The notes below the pieces were generated by a model. It was not told where the DNA came from, ran no database searches, and worked only from the letters and a program-made list of their open reading frames with translations. A program made the position numbers and the translations under genes. A stretch of 64,000 bases of DNA from Fen-1298 sp050015675 (GTDB taxonomy: Bacteria; Bacteroidota; Ignavibacteria; UBA10030), in assembly GCA_050015675.1 (NCBI GenBank), contig JBEKAY010000009.1:34334-98333 (forward strand). The letters run 5' to 3'. Positions 8,102 to 15,868 of this stretch are shown piece after piece; position 1 is the first letter of the stretch; each line of letters begins with the position of its first letter.

Positions 8102-9112
8102 TCATTTTCTTTTTTGTTGTGCCGACTTGCGTTTGATATTCTTGTTAATACTTTTTCCTTTCGCCATTTGCTTTTTTTCTTTTACCATTTTCATTTTTAC
8201 TTTAGCGGTGTGAACTTTCTTCAACACTTTCTCAATCGTCTCACCAATAATCGCCGGGCTTTCAACTACGATGACGCCTGCCTTGCGCATTGCTTGCATT
8301 TTTTCTTCGGCTGTTCCTTTTCCTCCGGATATAATGGCGCCGGCATGTCCCATCCGTCGTCCTGCAGGCGCAGTTTGCCCGGCAATAAAACCGACAACCG
8401 GTTTTCTTACATGCTTCTTAATGTATTCCGCTGCCTCTTCTTCTGCCGTTCCGCCTATCTCACCGATCATAACAATCGCATCCGTTTTCTTGTCTTCGTT
8501 GAAGAGCTTGATGATATCAATAAAACGCGAACCGATGATCGGATCACCGCCAATACCTACGCACGTAGATTGTCCAATACCGTATTGAGTAAGCTGCGAG
8601 ACAGCTTCATACGTCAATGTTCCACTCCTTGAGACTACTCCAACATGCCCCGGCTTGTGGATGAAACCCGGCATAATCCCAATCTTTGACGCTCCCGGAG
8701 TGATTACACCCGGACAATTTGGTCCGATAAGCCTCACATTTTTTTTTGTAACATATTCGTATGCCTTCACCATATCACTCGTCGGGATGCCTTCCGTAAT
8801 TGCAACTATAAGTGCCACTCCGGCGTCAGCCGATTCCATTATTGCATCAGCAGCAAATGCTGCAGGAACAAAAATGATAGAAACATTCGCTCGCTTAATT
8901 TGCACCGCTTCTTTTACAGTATTGAATATCGTAACCGGATGCGGCAGTGGATCTTTTTCATTGCCTTGATAACTTGTGCCGCCTTTTCCGGGAGTGACAC
9001 CGGCAACGACATTTGTTCCATATATCATCATTTTTTTAGTATGGAATGTTCCTTCGCTGCCAGTGATGCCCTGCACAACGAGGCGAGTGTTCTTATCAAC
9101 GAGTATGCTCAT
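8102..9112 (-). CDS. sucD: Succinyl-CoA synthetase (ADP/GDP-forming) alpha subunit, with Lys-rich tail
   Basis: Residues 1-290 are a normal SucD: CoA-binding Rossmann region (GITGSEGTFHT, residues 15-25), GPNCPG near residue 130, and the phosphohistidine motif GHAGAI with His256. With the beta subunit (not in this window) it converts succinyl-CoA to succinate with substrate-level phosphorylation. The protein is 336 residues, about 45 longer than usual. The extra C-terminus is almost all Lys, Met, Gln and Ser (for example KMKMVKEKKQMAKGK). The stop lies one base from repeat element copy A, so the tail may be read from acquired sequence. Confidence 0.93.
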   Translation of the reverse strand: MSILVDKNTRLVVQGITGSEGTFHTKKMMIYGTNVVAGVTPGKGGTSYQGNEKDPLPHPVTIFNTVKEAVQIKRANVSIIFVPAAFAADAIMESADAGVALIVAITEGIPTSDMVKAYEYVTKKNVRLIGPNCPGVITPGASKIGIMPGFIHKPGHVGVVSRSGTLTYEAVSQLTQYGIGQSTCVGIGGDPIIGSRFIDIIKLFNEDKKTDAIVMIGEIGGTAEEEAAEYIKKHVRKPVVGFIAGQTAPAGRRMGHAGAIISGGKGTAEEKMQAMRKAGVIVVESPAIIGETIEKVLKKVHTAKVKMKMVKEKKQMAKGKSINKNIKRKSAQQKRK

Positions 9113-9149
9113 AATGATTGATATTCTTCTTTAGTAATAAGTTTTTTAA

Positions 9150-9290
9150 TAACTGATGTTACGCATTGCATATTCTTTAAAGTTGTCCACCTCCCCTCCT
9201 CAAACGAGGAGGGGATGAAGGGGTGGTGTACTTTGTTTTTTTACATTCCATGTTTATAACATATACGCTGGTTATGTGTAACATCAGTTA
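9150..9290. repeat. Intergenic element copy B with terminal inverted repeats
   Basis: The 141-bp copy starts taactgatgttacgca and ends tgtgtaacatcagtta; the two ends are inverted copies with one mismatch. The core holds the hairpin cctcctc-aaac-gaggagg. The inner sequence is shared with copy A (7844-8100). Its right terminus covers the stop codon of gatA (9288-9290), so insertion appears to have set the end of that protein. Confidence 0.7.
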
Positions 9291-10703
9291 GTGGGCGGTT
9301 TCTAAAAAATCTGCAACTCGCAAGATTGTTGATTCGCCAAACTGTGGTCCAAGAATTTGCATCCCAATTGGCAACCCTTGATGATCTTCTCCACATGGAA
9401 TACTAATACCGGGAATGCCTGCAAGATTTATCGATGTCGTGTAAATATCGGAGAGATACATTTGCAAAGGATCGTCCATTTTATCACCAGCTTTGAAGGA
9501 TGTGCTCGGTGAAGTCGGCGCAATCAAACAATCAACGCGTGTGAACACTTTATCAAAATCTTCCTTAATAAGCCGACGAACTTGTTGTGCTTTTCGGTAA
9601 TATGCATCATAATATCCTGCAGAAAGAACGTACGTGCCAAGCATAATACGTCGCTTTACCTCCGCGCCAAATCCCTCGCTTCGTGATTTGATATACATTT
9701 CAGAAAGGTCTGCCGCGTCTTCTGTTCTGAAACCATATCGAGCGCCATCATATCGAGCAAGATTAGACGATGCTTCCGCGGTAGCAAGAATATAGTACGT
9801 CGCAATCGTGAAATCTGTATGCGGCAAGCTTATTTCTTCAATTGTTGCACTATGTGCGCGTAAAATGTCGATCTTTTTTTCTATTGCTTGACGTATTTCT
9901 GAATCTAATGCATATCCAAAATATTCTTTGGGAATTCCGATGCGAATACCTTTCACATCTTTTGTCAATTGTGAAATATAATTCGGCATCGGCACTTCTG
10001 CAGAAGTTGAATCTTTTGGATCATGGCCTGCAATTACCTGAAGGACGCTTGCTGCATCTTTTGTTGTCAGCGCAAGAGGACCAATGGAATCGAAAGACGA
10101 TGCGAATGCTACAAGTCCATAACGAGAAACACGTCCATATGTTGGCTTTAAGCCGACCACACCGCAAAATGCTGCCGGTTGGCGAATGGAACCGCCTGTA
10201 TCAGATCCCAAAGATGTCGTTGACATGCCTGCACGTACTGCAACAGCAGAGCCGCCACTTGATCCGCCCGGAACGCGGTCTTCGTCTTGCAGAAGTTTCA
10301 CACGGCCATAAGCAGAGTTCTCCGTGGAAGAACCCATCGCGAACTCATCCATATTATTTTTGCCTATGATTACTGCATCTGCGTTGCGCAAACGCCGGAC
10401 AACAGTTGCATCATAGAGTGAAACAAAGTTTTCGAGAATTTTAGATCCGCATGTCACACGTTTGTCTTTTACACAAATAAGATCTTTGATAGTTACAACC
10501 ATTCCCGCCAACGCACCCGCATTTCCATTTTGGAGTTTTTTATCTACCGACTTCGCTTGCTCTATCGCTTCATCGGGAAACACAGCAAGAAGTGCATTCA
10601 GATGTTTCTTCTCATTAATCACACGAAGATAATTCTCTGTGATCTTCTCACAGGTTGTCGTTCCTTCTGCAAGTTCTACGCGTAGTACGTCAAATGATTT
10701 CAT
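9288..10703 (-). CDS. gatA: Glutamyl-tRNA(Gln)/aspartyl-tRNA(Asn) amidotransferase subunit A
   Basis: 471 residues with the amidase-signature Ser-cisSer-Lys triad: Lys in VVTIKDLICV, the Ser loop GGSSGGSAVAV, and the nucleophile region GSDTGGSIRQPAAFCG. GatA hydrolyses glutamine and feeds ammonia to GatB to amidate misacylated tRNA. It is slightly shorter than typical GatA (about 480-490). It ends at LETAH where relatives carry another dozen or so residues, and its TAA stop lies inside the terminal repeat of element copy B. The loss of the extreme C-terminus is unlikely to remove catalysis. gatB and gatC are not in the window. Confidence 0.93.
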   Translation of the reverse strand: MKSFDVLRVELAEGTTTCEKITENYLRVINEKKHLNALLAVFPDEAIEQAKSVDKKLQNGNAGALAGMVVTIKDLICVKDKRVTCGSKILENFVSLYDATVVRRLRNADAVIIGKNNMDEFAMGSSTENSAYGRVKLLQDEDRVPGGSSGGSAVAVRAGMSTTSLGSDTGGSIRQPAAFCGVVGLKPTYGRVSRYGLVAFASSFDSIGPLALTTKDAASVLQVIAGHDPKDSTSAEVPMPNYISQLTKDVKGIRIGIPKEYFGYALDSEIRQAIEKKIDILRAHSATIEEISLPHTDFTIATYYILATAEASSNLARYDGARYGFRTEDAADLSEMYIKSRSEGFGAEVKRRIMLGTYVLSAGYYDAYYRKAQQVRRLIKEDFDKVFTRVDCLIAPTSPSTSFKAGDKMDDPLQMYLSDIYTTSINLAGIPGISIPCGEDHQGLPIGMQILGPQFGESTILRVADFLETAH

Positions 10704-10760
10704 GGATCTCGCTATGCGAATTGTTGTCTGTGTGCAAGTTTTAGAAGTGTGTAATTGGAT

Positions 10761-10958
10761 TTATGGCTTTGTATCGTTTTTCTCGTCAAGTTTCTTTGAT
10801 TCCTTCTCCACTTCTGATTGTACATCTCGTGCTGCTTTACGGAATTCGCGTATTCCCTCGCCAAGTCCTTTCGCTATCTCCGGTATCTTCTTTGCACCAA
10901 AGAATACAATAATGACAAGTAAAATAAGTATGAGTTCAGGACCGCCTATATTGCCCAT
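10761..10958 (-). CDS. tatA: Twin-arginine translocase TatA/E-type subunit (copy 2)
   Basis: 65 residues: a short periplasmic N-terminus (MGNIGGPE), one hydrophobic helix (about residues 9-20), the hinge FFGAKKIPE and an amphipathic helix GLGEGIREFRKAARDVQSEV with a charged tail. This is the complete TatA plan; many TatA protomers form the channel for folded proteins with RR signal peptides. It is a tandem paralogue of the protein at 11019-11225. tatB/tatC are not seen here. Confidence 0.92.
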   Translation of the reverse strand: MGNIGGPELILILLVIIVFFGAKKIPEIAKGLGEGIREFRKAARDVQSEVEKESKKLDEKNDTKP

Positions 10959-11018
10959 AGTAGCTATTCCTTATATATCAAAACAGAAATGTTTGATTTC
11001 AACATCTGGATTCAACAA

Positions 11019-11225
11019 TCAACCTTGCGGTTTTGCATCATTCTTCTCGTCGAGTTTCTTCACTTCCTTATCGACTTCTTCCTGGACATCTTTTGCCGCT
11101 TTACGGAATTCACGAATTCCTTGTCCAAGTCCTTTTGCTAATTCCGGCAATTTTTTTGCGCCGAAGAAAACCAAAATGACGAGAAGAATAAGGAACAATT
11201 CGCTTCCACCAATATTTCCAAACAT
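11019..11225 (-). CDS. tatA: Twin-arginine translocase TatA/E-type subunit (copy 1)
   Basis: 68 residues with the TatA layout: MFGNIGGSE, a hydrophobic helix, the hinge FFGAKKLPE and the amphipathic helix GLGQGIREFRKAAKDVQEEV. It differs from copy 2 mainly in conservative positions, so the pair arose by tandem duplication. It follows purQ by 16 bp in the same minus-strand transcript. Confidence 0.92.
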   Translation of the reverse strand: MFGNIGGSELFLILLVILVFFGAKKLPELAKGLGQGIREFRKAAKDVQEEVDKEVKKLDEKNDAKPQG

Positions 11226-11241
11226 GATAAAGCTCCTTTAT

Positions 11242-11952
11242 TTAAACTTCTTGATAAACAAAACTTTGGATTATCGACTCAAATATTTTTCTGCCATCCG
11301 TATGCTTCAGGACAGGATCAGAAGCTCGTTCAGGATGTGGCATCATCCCCAGCACATTTCCGGTTTCATTCATAATGCCTGCAATGCTATTGAGCGAACC
11401 ATTGGGATTTGCTTCATCAGTAAGATTCCCCCGCCGATCGCAATAACGAAATACCACTTGTTGATTGTCCTCTATTCGCTTAAGTGTTTCGGGATCTGTA
11501 AAGTAATTTCCTTCACCATGTGCAATCGGAATTTCAAGCACATCACCCGGTTCGCACCTGTTTGTGAACTTCGTGTTTGCATTTTCGACGCGGAGATGCA
11601 GATACTTACAAATGAAAAGTAAAGATTTATTCCGTAGCAAAACTCCAGGTAACAATCCAGCTTCAGTCAAAACTTGAAAACCATTACAGATACCGATCAC
11701 CAATCCGCCGTTGTTTGCAAACCTGACAACATCTTTCATCACCGGTGAGAAGCGTGCAATCGCCCCGCACCGAAGATAATCGCCGTATGAAAATCCGCCT
11801 GGAAGAATAACGACGTCGACATCTCCGATTGATGCTTCTTTGTGCCAGATGAGGCGAGCATCCTGTTCCATTATTGTCTCTGCCACATAATGCGCATCGT
11901 GGTCGCAGTTTGACCCGGGGAAAACAACCACACCAATCTTTACTTTATCCAT
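11242..11952 (-). CDS. purQ: Phosphoribosylformylglycinamidine synthase, glutaminase subunit PurQ
   Basis: 236 residues of the class I glutamine amidotransferase fold: N-terminal VVFPGSNCDHD, oxyanion loop LPGGFSYGDYLRCGAIA, nucleophile Cys in GICNGFQVL, and the His-Glu pair in MMPHPERASD. It supplies ammonia for FGAM formation in purine synthesis, working with PurL and PurS. It lies 12 bp downstream of purS, as expected for the split (PurLQS) form. purL is not in the window. Confidence 0.95.
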   Translation of the reverse strand: MDKVKIGVVVFPGSNCDHDAHYVAETIMEQDARLIWHKEASIGDVDVVILPGGFSYGDYLRCGAIARFSPVMKDVVRFANNGGLVIGICNGFQVLTEAGLLPGVLLRNKSLLFICKYLHLRVENANTKFTNRCEPGDVLEIPIAHGEGNYFTDPETLKRIEDNQQVVFRYCDRRGNLTDEANPNGSLNSIAGIMNETGNVLGMMPHPERASDPVLKHTDGRKIFESIIQSFVYQEV

Positions 11953-11964
11953 GTTGTTTTTTAC

Positions 11965-12219
11965 TTACTCTTTGATCAATTCTGTCGTGAAAGAAAAACT
12001 TTCCATAACAAGATTTGCAAGAAGTTTTTCGGAAATTTGTTCCGTCATACATTCCGCTTCGTCCTGCAAATTTGTATCGATATCCATTTCAATGTACTTG
12101 CCGATCCGAACATTATCGACAGACTCAAAACCAAGCGAATGAATGCCTTGCTCCACAGCTTTCCCCTGCGGGTCAAGAATAGATTTCTTCAGTGTTACAA
12201 ATACTTTTGAATGAAACAC
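11965..12219 (-). CDS. purS: Phosphoribosylformylglycinamidine synthase subunit PurS
   Basis: 84 residues, normal for PurS, with the family features KKSILDPQGKAVEQGIHSLG near the N-terminus and FESVDNVRIGKYIE after it. PurS bridges PurL and PurQ in the FGAM synthase complex. It sits directly upstream of purQ and 9 bp downstream of pssA in the same orientation. Confidence 0.93.
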   Translation of the reverse strand: MFHSKVFVTLKKSILDPQGKAVEQGIHSLGFESVDNVRIGKYIEMDIDTNLQDEAECMTEQISEKLLANLVMESFSFTTELIKE

Positions 12220-12228
12220 GTTTGTCTC

Positions 12229-13008
12229 CTATATGTCAATACTCGAGAGTTTCCCTGCTTTTATAGGTTCATCCTCTGTTCTTATAAATATTTTTTTTAC
12301 AAATATGACTACCGCTCTGATTATTCCGAAAATAACGTAAAGCATGAGCATCAAGAAAAGATAATTATTATCCAAAAATAATTTTGAAAATACAACAATG
12401 AGTAAGGCGACAAAAACGACAATGAATTTCCATGGATGTGATTTCAGCTGAAGCTTCGAGAGTTTTGGCATCGTGTCATACTTCACATGGCTCACCATCA
12501 AGAGAGAGAGAATAACGACAAGCACGATCATCGCGATGCCTGCGAAGCTGTTCGTATCGGTTAGTTCCTCACTAAATTGAAGAATGAATGCGCACATCGT
12601 TATCGCCTGCATCGGAATTGGCAGTCCATTAAAATAATCTTTATCGAAACCGATAAGCTGAACATTGAACCGCGCTAATCGAATTGCGCCAAGCACAACA
12701 GGCAGCGCCGCAATCAGAATTCCCCAGGGTTCTATCATCGTACGAAGATACACTTGATAGACCAAGAACGACGGTGCCGCACCAAAAGAGACGACATCTG
12801 CAAGTGAATCGAGTTCAACTCCGAATTGGCTTGACGAGCGCGTCATCCTCGCCATTATGCCATCGAGCGAATCGAAAATAGCAGCAAGAATAATAACCCA
12901 AGCCGCTAAGCTAAATTGTCCTTGACTTGTATATATAATTGAAAGAAAACCGCAAAAAATGTTAAGTGTTGTAAAGAGACCTGGAACGACCGTTCGAGTA
13001 ATTTTCAT
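12229..13008 (-). CDS. pssA: CDP-diacylglycerol-serine O-phosphatidyltransferase
   Basis: 259 residues with about seven to eight hydrophobic segments and the CDP-alcohol phosphatidyltransferase signature D-G-x2-A-R-x8-G-x3-D-x3-D, seen as DGIMAR then FGVELDSLAD at about residues 49-71. The enzyme makes phosphatidylserine at the inner membrane. It lies 5 bp downstream of psd, so the two steps to phosphatidylethanolamine are co-transcribed. Confidence 0.93.
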   Translation of the reverse strand: MKITRTVVPGLFTTLNIFCGFLSIIYTSQGQFSLAAWVIILAAIFDSLDGIMARMTRSSSQFGVELDSLADVVSFGAAPSFLVYQVYLRTMIEPWGILIAALPVVLGAIRLARFNVQLIGFDKDYFNGLPIPMQAITMCAFILQFSEELTDTNSFAGIAMIVLVVILSLLMVSHVKYDTMPKLSKLQLKSHPWKFIVVFVALLIVVFSKLFLDNNYLFLMLMLYVIFGIIRAVVIFVKKIFIRTEDEPIKAGKLSSIDI

Positions 13009-13013
13009 TTAGA

Positions 13014-13709
13014 TTATTTCTCCAATCCAATCTGAGGGAACTCACCCAAGATTGTCTCACCAGCAATAGTGACATCACCGGTCTTTATTCTTAAATCGAC
13101 GGATAATGGTAATAGCACATCGACACGAGAACCAAACTTGATCATACCGAACCGTTCTCCTGCGATGACCGTGTCACCCGATTTCAACTGACATACAATT
13201 CGCCTTGCAACGAAACCGGCAATCTGTTTCAACATCACTTTCCTCTTTGCACTTTCAACTCCCACAATCATCTGTTCGTTTTTTTCCGATGCCTTATCTT
13301 TGAATGCTGCGAAGTATTCCCCTTGTACATACCTCGCGTGTTTCACAACTCCTGAAATCGGATTGCGATTGACGTGAACGTTGAGCGGCGACATAAAAAT
13401 GCTGACTTGCCAAACATCCGCATGAAAGAATTCGTTATCGAGTATTTTTTTGACTACAACAACTTTCCCATCGGCAGGCGCAATAACAAGATTTTCACCT
13501 TTTGGTGTTACGCGCTCCGGATCTCGAAAAAAATTTGCGGCGAACCCAAGAACGGCAAGCGAAACCACGATGAGTGAATAACGATAAGATTTCGGTTCAA
13601 TAAAGAGAAGCGCCAGCAAAATGATAACAACACATACAGCGGCAATCGTAAAAAAAACGTCATATCCATATTTTGTAATCATAAGATTCTCAAACCTGCC
13701 CTGCTGCAT
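13014..13709 (-). CDS. psd: Phosphatidylserine decarboxylase proenzyme, short form
   Basis: 231 residues: two N-terminal hydrophobic segments (about residues 18-37 and 44-60), the decarboxylase core with APADGKV and HVNRNPISG, and the self-cleavage site FGS near residues 190-192, where the Ser becomes the pyruvoyl cofactor. It converts phosphatidylserine to phosphatidylethanolamine at the membrane. The given ATG overlaps lipA by 20 bp; the in-frame ATG at 13682, just after the lipA stop, is an equally possible start. Neither has a strong Shine-Dalgarno. Confidence 0.92.
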   Translation of the reverse strand: MQQGRFENLMITKYGYDVFFTIAAVCVVIILLALLFIEPKSYRYSLIVVSLAVLGFAANFFRDPERVTPKGENLVIAPADGKVVVVKKILDNEFFHADVWQVSIFMSPLNVHVNRNPISGVVKHARYVQGEYFAAFKDKASEKNEQMIVGVESAKRKVMLKQIAGFVARRIVCQLKSGDTVIAGERFGMIKFGSRVDVLLPLSVDLRIKTGDVTIAGETILGEFPQIGLEK

Positions 13710-14577
13710 GATATGAACTGCGAACCAACGGCCCGGATTCTATATGCCGAAATCCCATCTTCAATCCTTCTTCCTTCAACATGTTAAATTCATCTGGATG
13801 CACGTACCGGTCAATCGGCAGGTGTTCTTTCGTCGGTTGGAGATACTGTCCCAGCGTGAGAATATCACATGCCACAGCACAAGCATCTTTTATCACTTCT
13901 AAAATTTCTTCTGTCCGCTCGCCAATGCCAAGCATGAGTCCTGTTTTTGTTACAAATCCTTTTTGTTTTGCTCGTCGAAGTACTTCTAACGATTGTTGAT
14001 AATTTGCCTGCGGTCTCACTGTCCTATACAATCGCGGTACTGTTTCCAAATTATGATTGAGAATATCCGGCTTTGAAGCAAGTACGATATCAAGCGCTTC
14101 TTCGCTGCCTTTGAAATCAGGAATCAACACTTCTATTTTACAATTTGGAACACGTTCGTGTATCAAGCGAACCGTTTCAGCAAATATCGGTGCGCCGCCA
14201 TCCTTTCGCTCGTCACGGTTGACAGAAGTGATGACTGCATGACGAATTTTCATCAACTCAACTGCCTCGACAACGCGACGCGGTTCATCCCAATCCAATC
14301 CATAATCCGGCCGGCCGGTCTTCACTGCGCAGAATCCGCATGAGCGAGTACAAATATCGCCAAGAATCATGAAAGTTGCAGTACCTAAATTCCAGCACTC
14401 CCCCATATTCGGACAACGCGCCTCTTCGCAAACCGTATGGAGTTTATGGGAACGCATTATCCCATCAAGGCGGGCATATTCCGTTCCGCCTGGAATTTTC
14501 ACCTTGAGCCATTCAGGTCGTTGTTGTCGTAGCGATGTAGCTTTATTTTCCGTTATTTCTTGAATATCGGTTGCCAC
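13690..14577 (-). CDS. lipA: Lipoyl synthase
   Basis: 295 residues with both iron-sulfur signatures of LipA: the auxiliary cluster C50-x4-C55-x5-C61 (CEEARCPNMGEC) and the radical-SAM cluster C76-x3-C80-x2-C83 (CTRSCGFC). It inserts two sulfurs into octanoyl groups on E2 and H-protein lipoyl domains. The start ATG shares a base with the stop of the E2 gene, and lipB lies three genes upstream. The transcript therefore makes both the lipoyl-dependent dehydrogenase and its cofactor. Confidence 0.96.
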   Translation of the reverse strand: MATDIQEITENKATSLRQQRPEWLKVKIPGGTEYARLDGIMRSHKLHTVCEEARCPNMGECWNLGTATFMILGDICTRSCGFCAVKTGRPDYGLDWDEPRRVVEAVELMKIRHAVITSVNRDERKDGGAPIFAETVRLIHERVPNCKIEVLIPDFKGSEEALDIVLASKPDILNHNLETVPRLYRTVRPQANYQQSLEVLRRAKQKGFVTKTGLMLGIGERTEEILEVIKDACAVACDILTLGQYLQPTKEHLPIDRYVHPDEFNMLKEEGLKMGFRHIESGPLVRSSYHAAGQV

Positions 14578-15857
14578 TATTTCACCAAATGAAAATCAAA
14601 ATGCTCTAAATACCATTTTACACGAGATAAAAATTTTCCACCAATAGCGCCATCAATGATACGATGATCAAATGTAAGCGTCAAGTACGTCATCGAACGT
14701 ATCTCGATTGAATCTTTGCCATCGTCATCGCTTAATACTATCGGCCGTTTTTTAATTGCACCGATTCCAAGAATCGCCGCTTGGGGCTGGTTGATGATCG
14801 GTGTTCCGATAATACTCCCGAAGATACCATAGTTCGTTATAGAGAATGTTCCGTTGACGATATCATCGGGCGACAATTTTTTTGTGCGTGCACGAACAGC
14901 TACATCGGTTAATGCTCGCGCTAAACTTATAAAGTCCATTTTTTCAGCATGATGCACTACTGGAACTATCAATCCATTCGGTGCAGCAACAGCGATACCA
15001 AGATTGATGGAGTTTTTATAAATGATCACATCGCCTTCTAGAGAGCTGTTAACGATGGAAAACTCCTTCAGGGCACTTACTACCGCATAAGCAAAGAAAG
15101 GCATATATGTCAATTTAAAGCCTGCCCGCTTTTCAAACTCTTCTAATATACGCAAACGATAGTTCATAATCTCTGTCAAATCCACTTCATCGATAATAGT
15201 CACATGTGGAGAAGTTGATACACTCCGCACCATATGCTCTGCCATCTTTTTCTGGACATTGTCCATCCGAACGAGGCGATAATTTGGCTCTGGATATTTC
15301 TTACTCAATTCTGAAATATCAATGGCGCGAGTGCTATAGTTTTTTGTGTTGTCTGTCCGATGTGTAAGATAATTTAAAATATCAAACTTTGTCACCCGGC
15401 CATTGGAACCGGAACCTGCAATTTTATCGAGAGCATTCTGTTCAACTCCATCCTTCTTCGCTATCATCTTTACTAAAGGAGAATAGAATCTTTGCCGATC
15501 TTGCTTTTGATTATGGGCTGTTGAATAAGTATTTGATTCAGGCACACTTGCGTCTTCTGAATATTCCTTTGTAGTAATTTCCGTTTCAGTGTGAGTAGTT
15601 ATTTTTATATTGGCTGATGGGTCTGTCTCAATATATGCGATAACAGTCCCGACAGGGACTGTTTGTTGTTCTTCCACAAGAATCTTTGTTAGAATTCCCT
15701 GCGCCGGTGACGGTATTTCAGAATCAACTTTGTCCGTGCTGATTTCGAGAATCGTTTCATCTTTCTCTATTCTTTCACCTAACTTCTTCGCCCAACGGAT
15801 GATTGTTCCTTCAAAAATACTTTCGCCCATTTTCGGCATGATGATTTCGACTTGCAT
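14577..15857 (-). CDS. 2-oxoacid dehydrogenase complex E2 (dihydrolipoyl acyltransferase)
   Basis: 426 residues in the standard order: one lipoyl domain (residues 1-78, lipoyl Lys43 in STDKVDSE), a flexible linker, the peripheral subunit-binding domain (about residues 126-165, SPLVKMIAKK ... GSGSNGRVTKFDIL), and the catalytic domain with His398 and Asp402 in DHRIIDG. It takes the acyl group from E1 and passes it to CoA. It is 11 bp downstream of the fused E1 gene. The substrate (pyruvate, branched-chain or other) cannot be fixed from sequence alone; a branched-chain-type complex is favoured by the E1. Confidence 0.9.
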   Translation of the reverse strand: MQVEIIMPKMGESIFEGTIIRWAKKLGERIEKDETILEISTDKVDSEIPSPAQGILTKILVEEQQTVPVGTVIAYIETDPSANIKITTHTETEITTKEYSEDASVPESNTYSTAHNQKQDRQRFYSPLVKMIAKKDGVEQNALDKIAGSGSNGRVTKFDILNYLTHRTDNTKNYSTRAIDISELSKKYPEPNYRLVRMDNVQKKMAEHMVRSVSTSPHVTIIDEVDLTEIMNYRLRILEEFEKRAGFKLTYMPFFAYAVVSALKEFSIVNSSLEGDVIIYKNSINLGIAVAAPNGLIVPVVHHAEKMDFISLARALTDVAVRARTKKLSPDDIVNGTFSITNYGIFGSIIGTPIINQPQAAILGIGAIKKRPIVLSDDDGKDSIEIRSMTYLTLTFDHRIIDGAIGGKFLSRVKWYLEHFDFHLVK

Positions 15858-15868
15858 TGAAGTCTTTC

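Noticed and set aside
10639..11622. A 327-codon plus-strand open frame opposite tatA/tatA/purQ
   Set aside because: It is low-complexity (Ser/Phe-rich), has no ribosome site, and mirrors three well-supported minus-strand genes. It is open only because of their codon bias and the tatA duplication.
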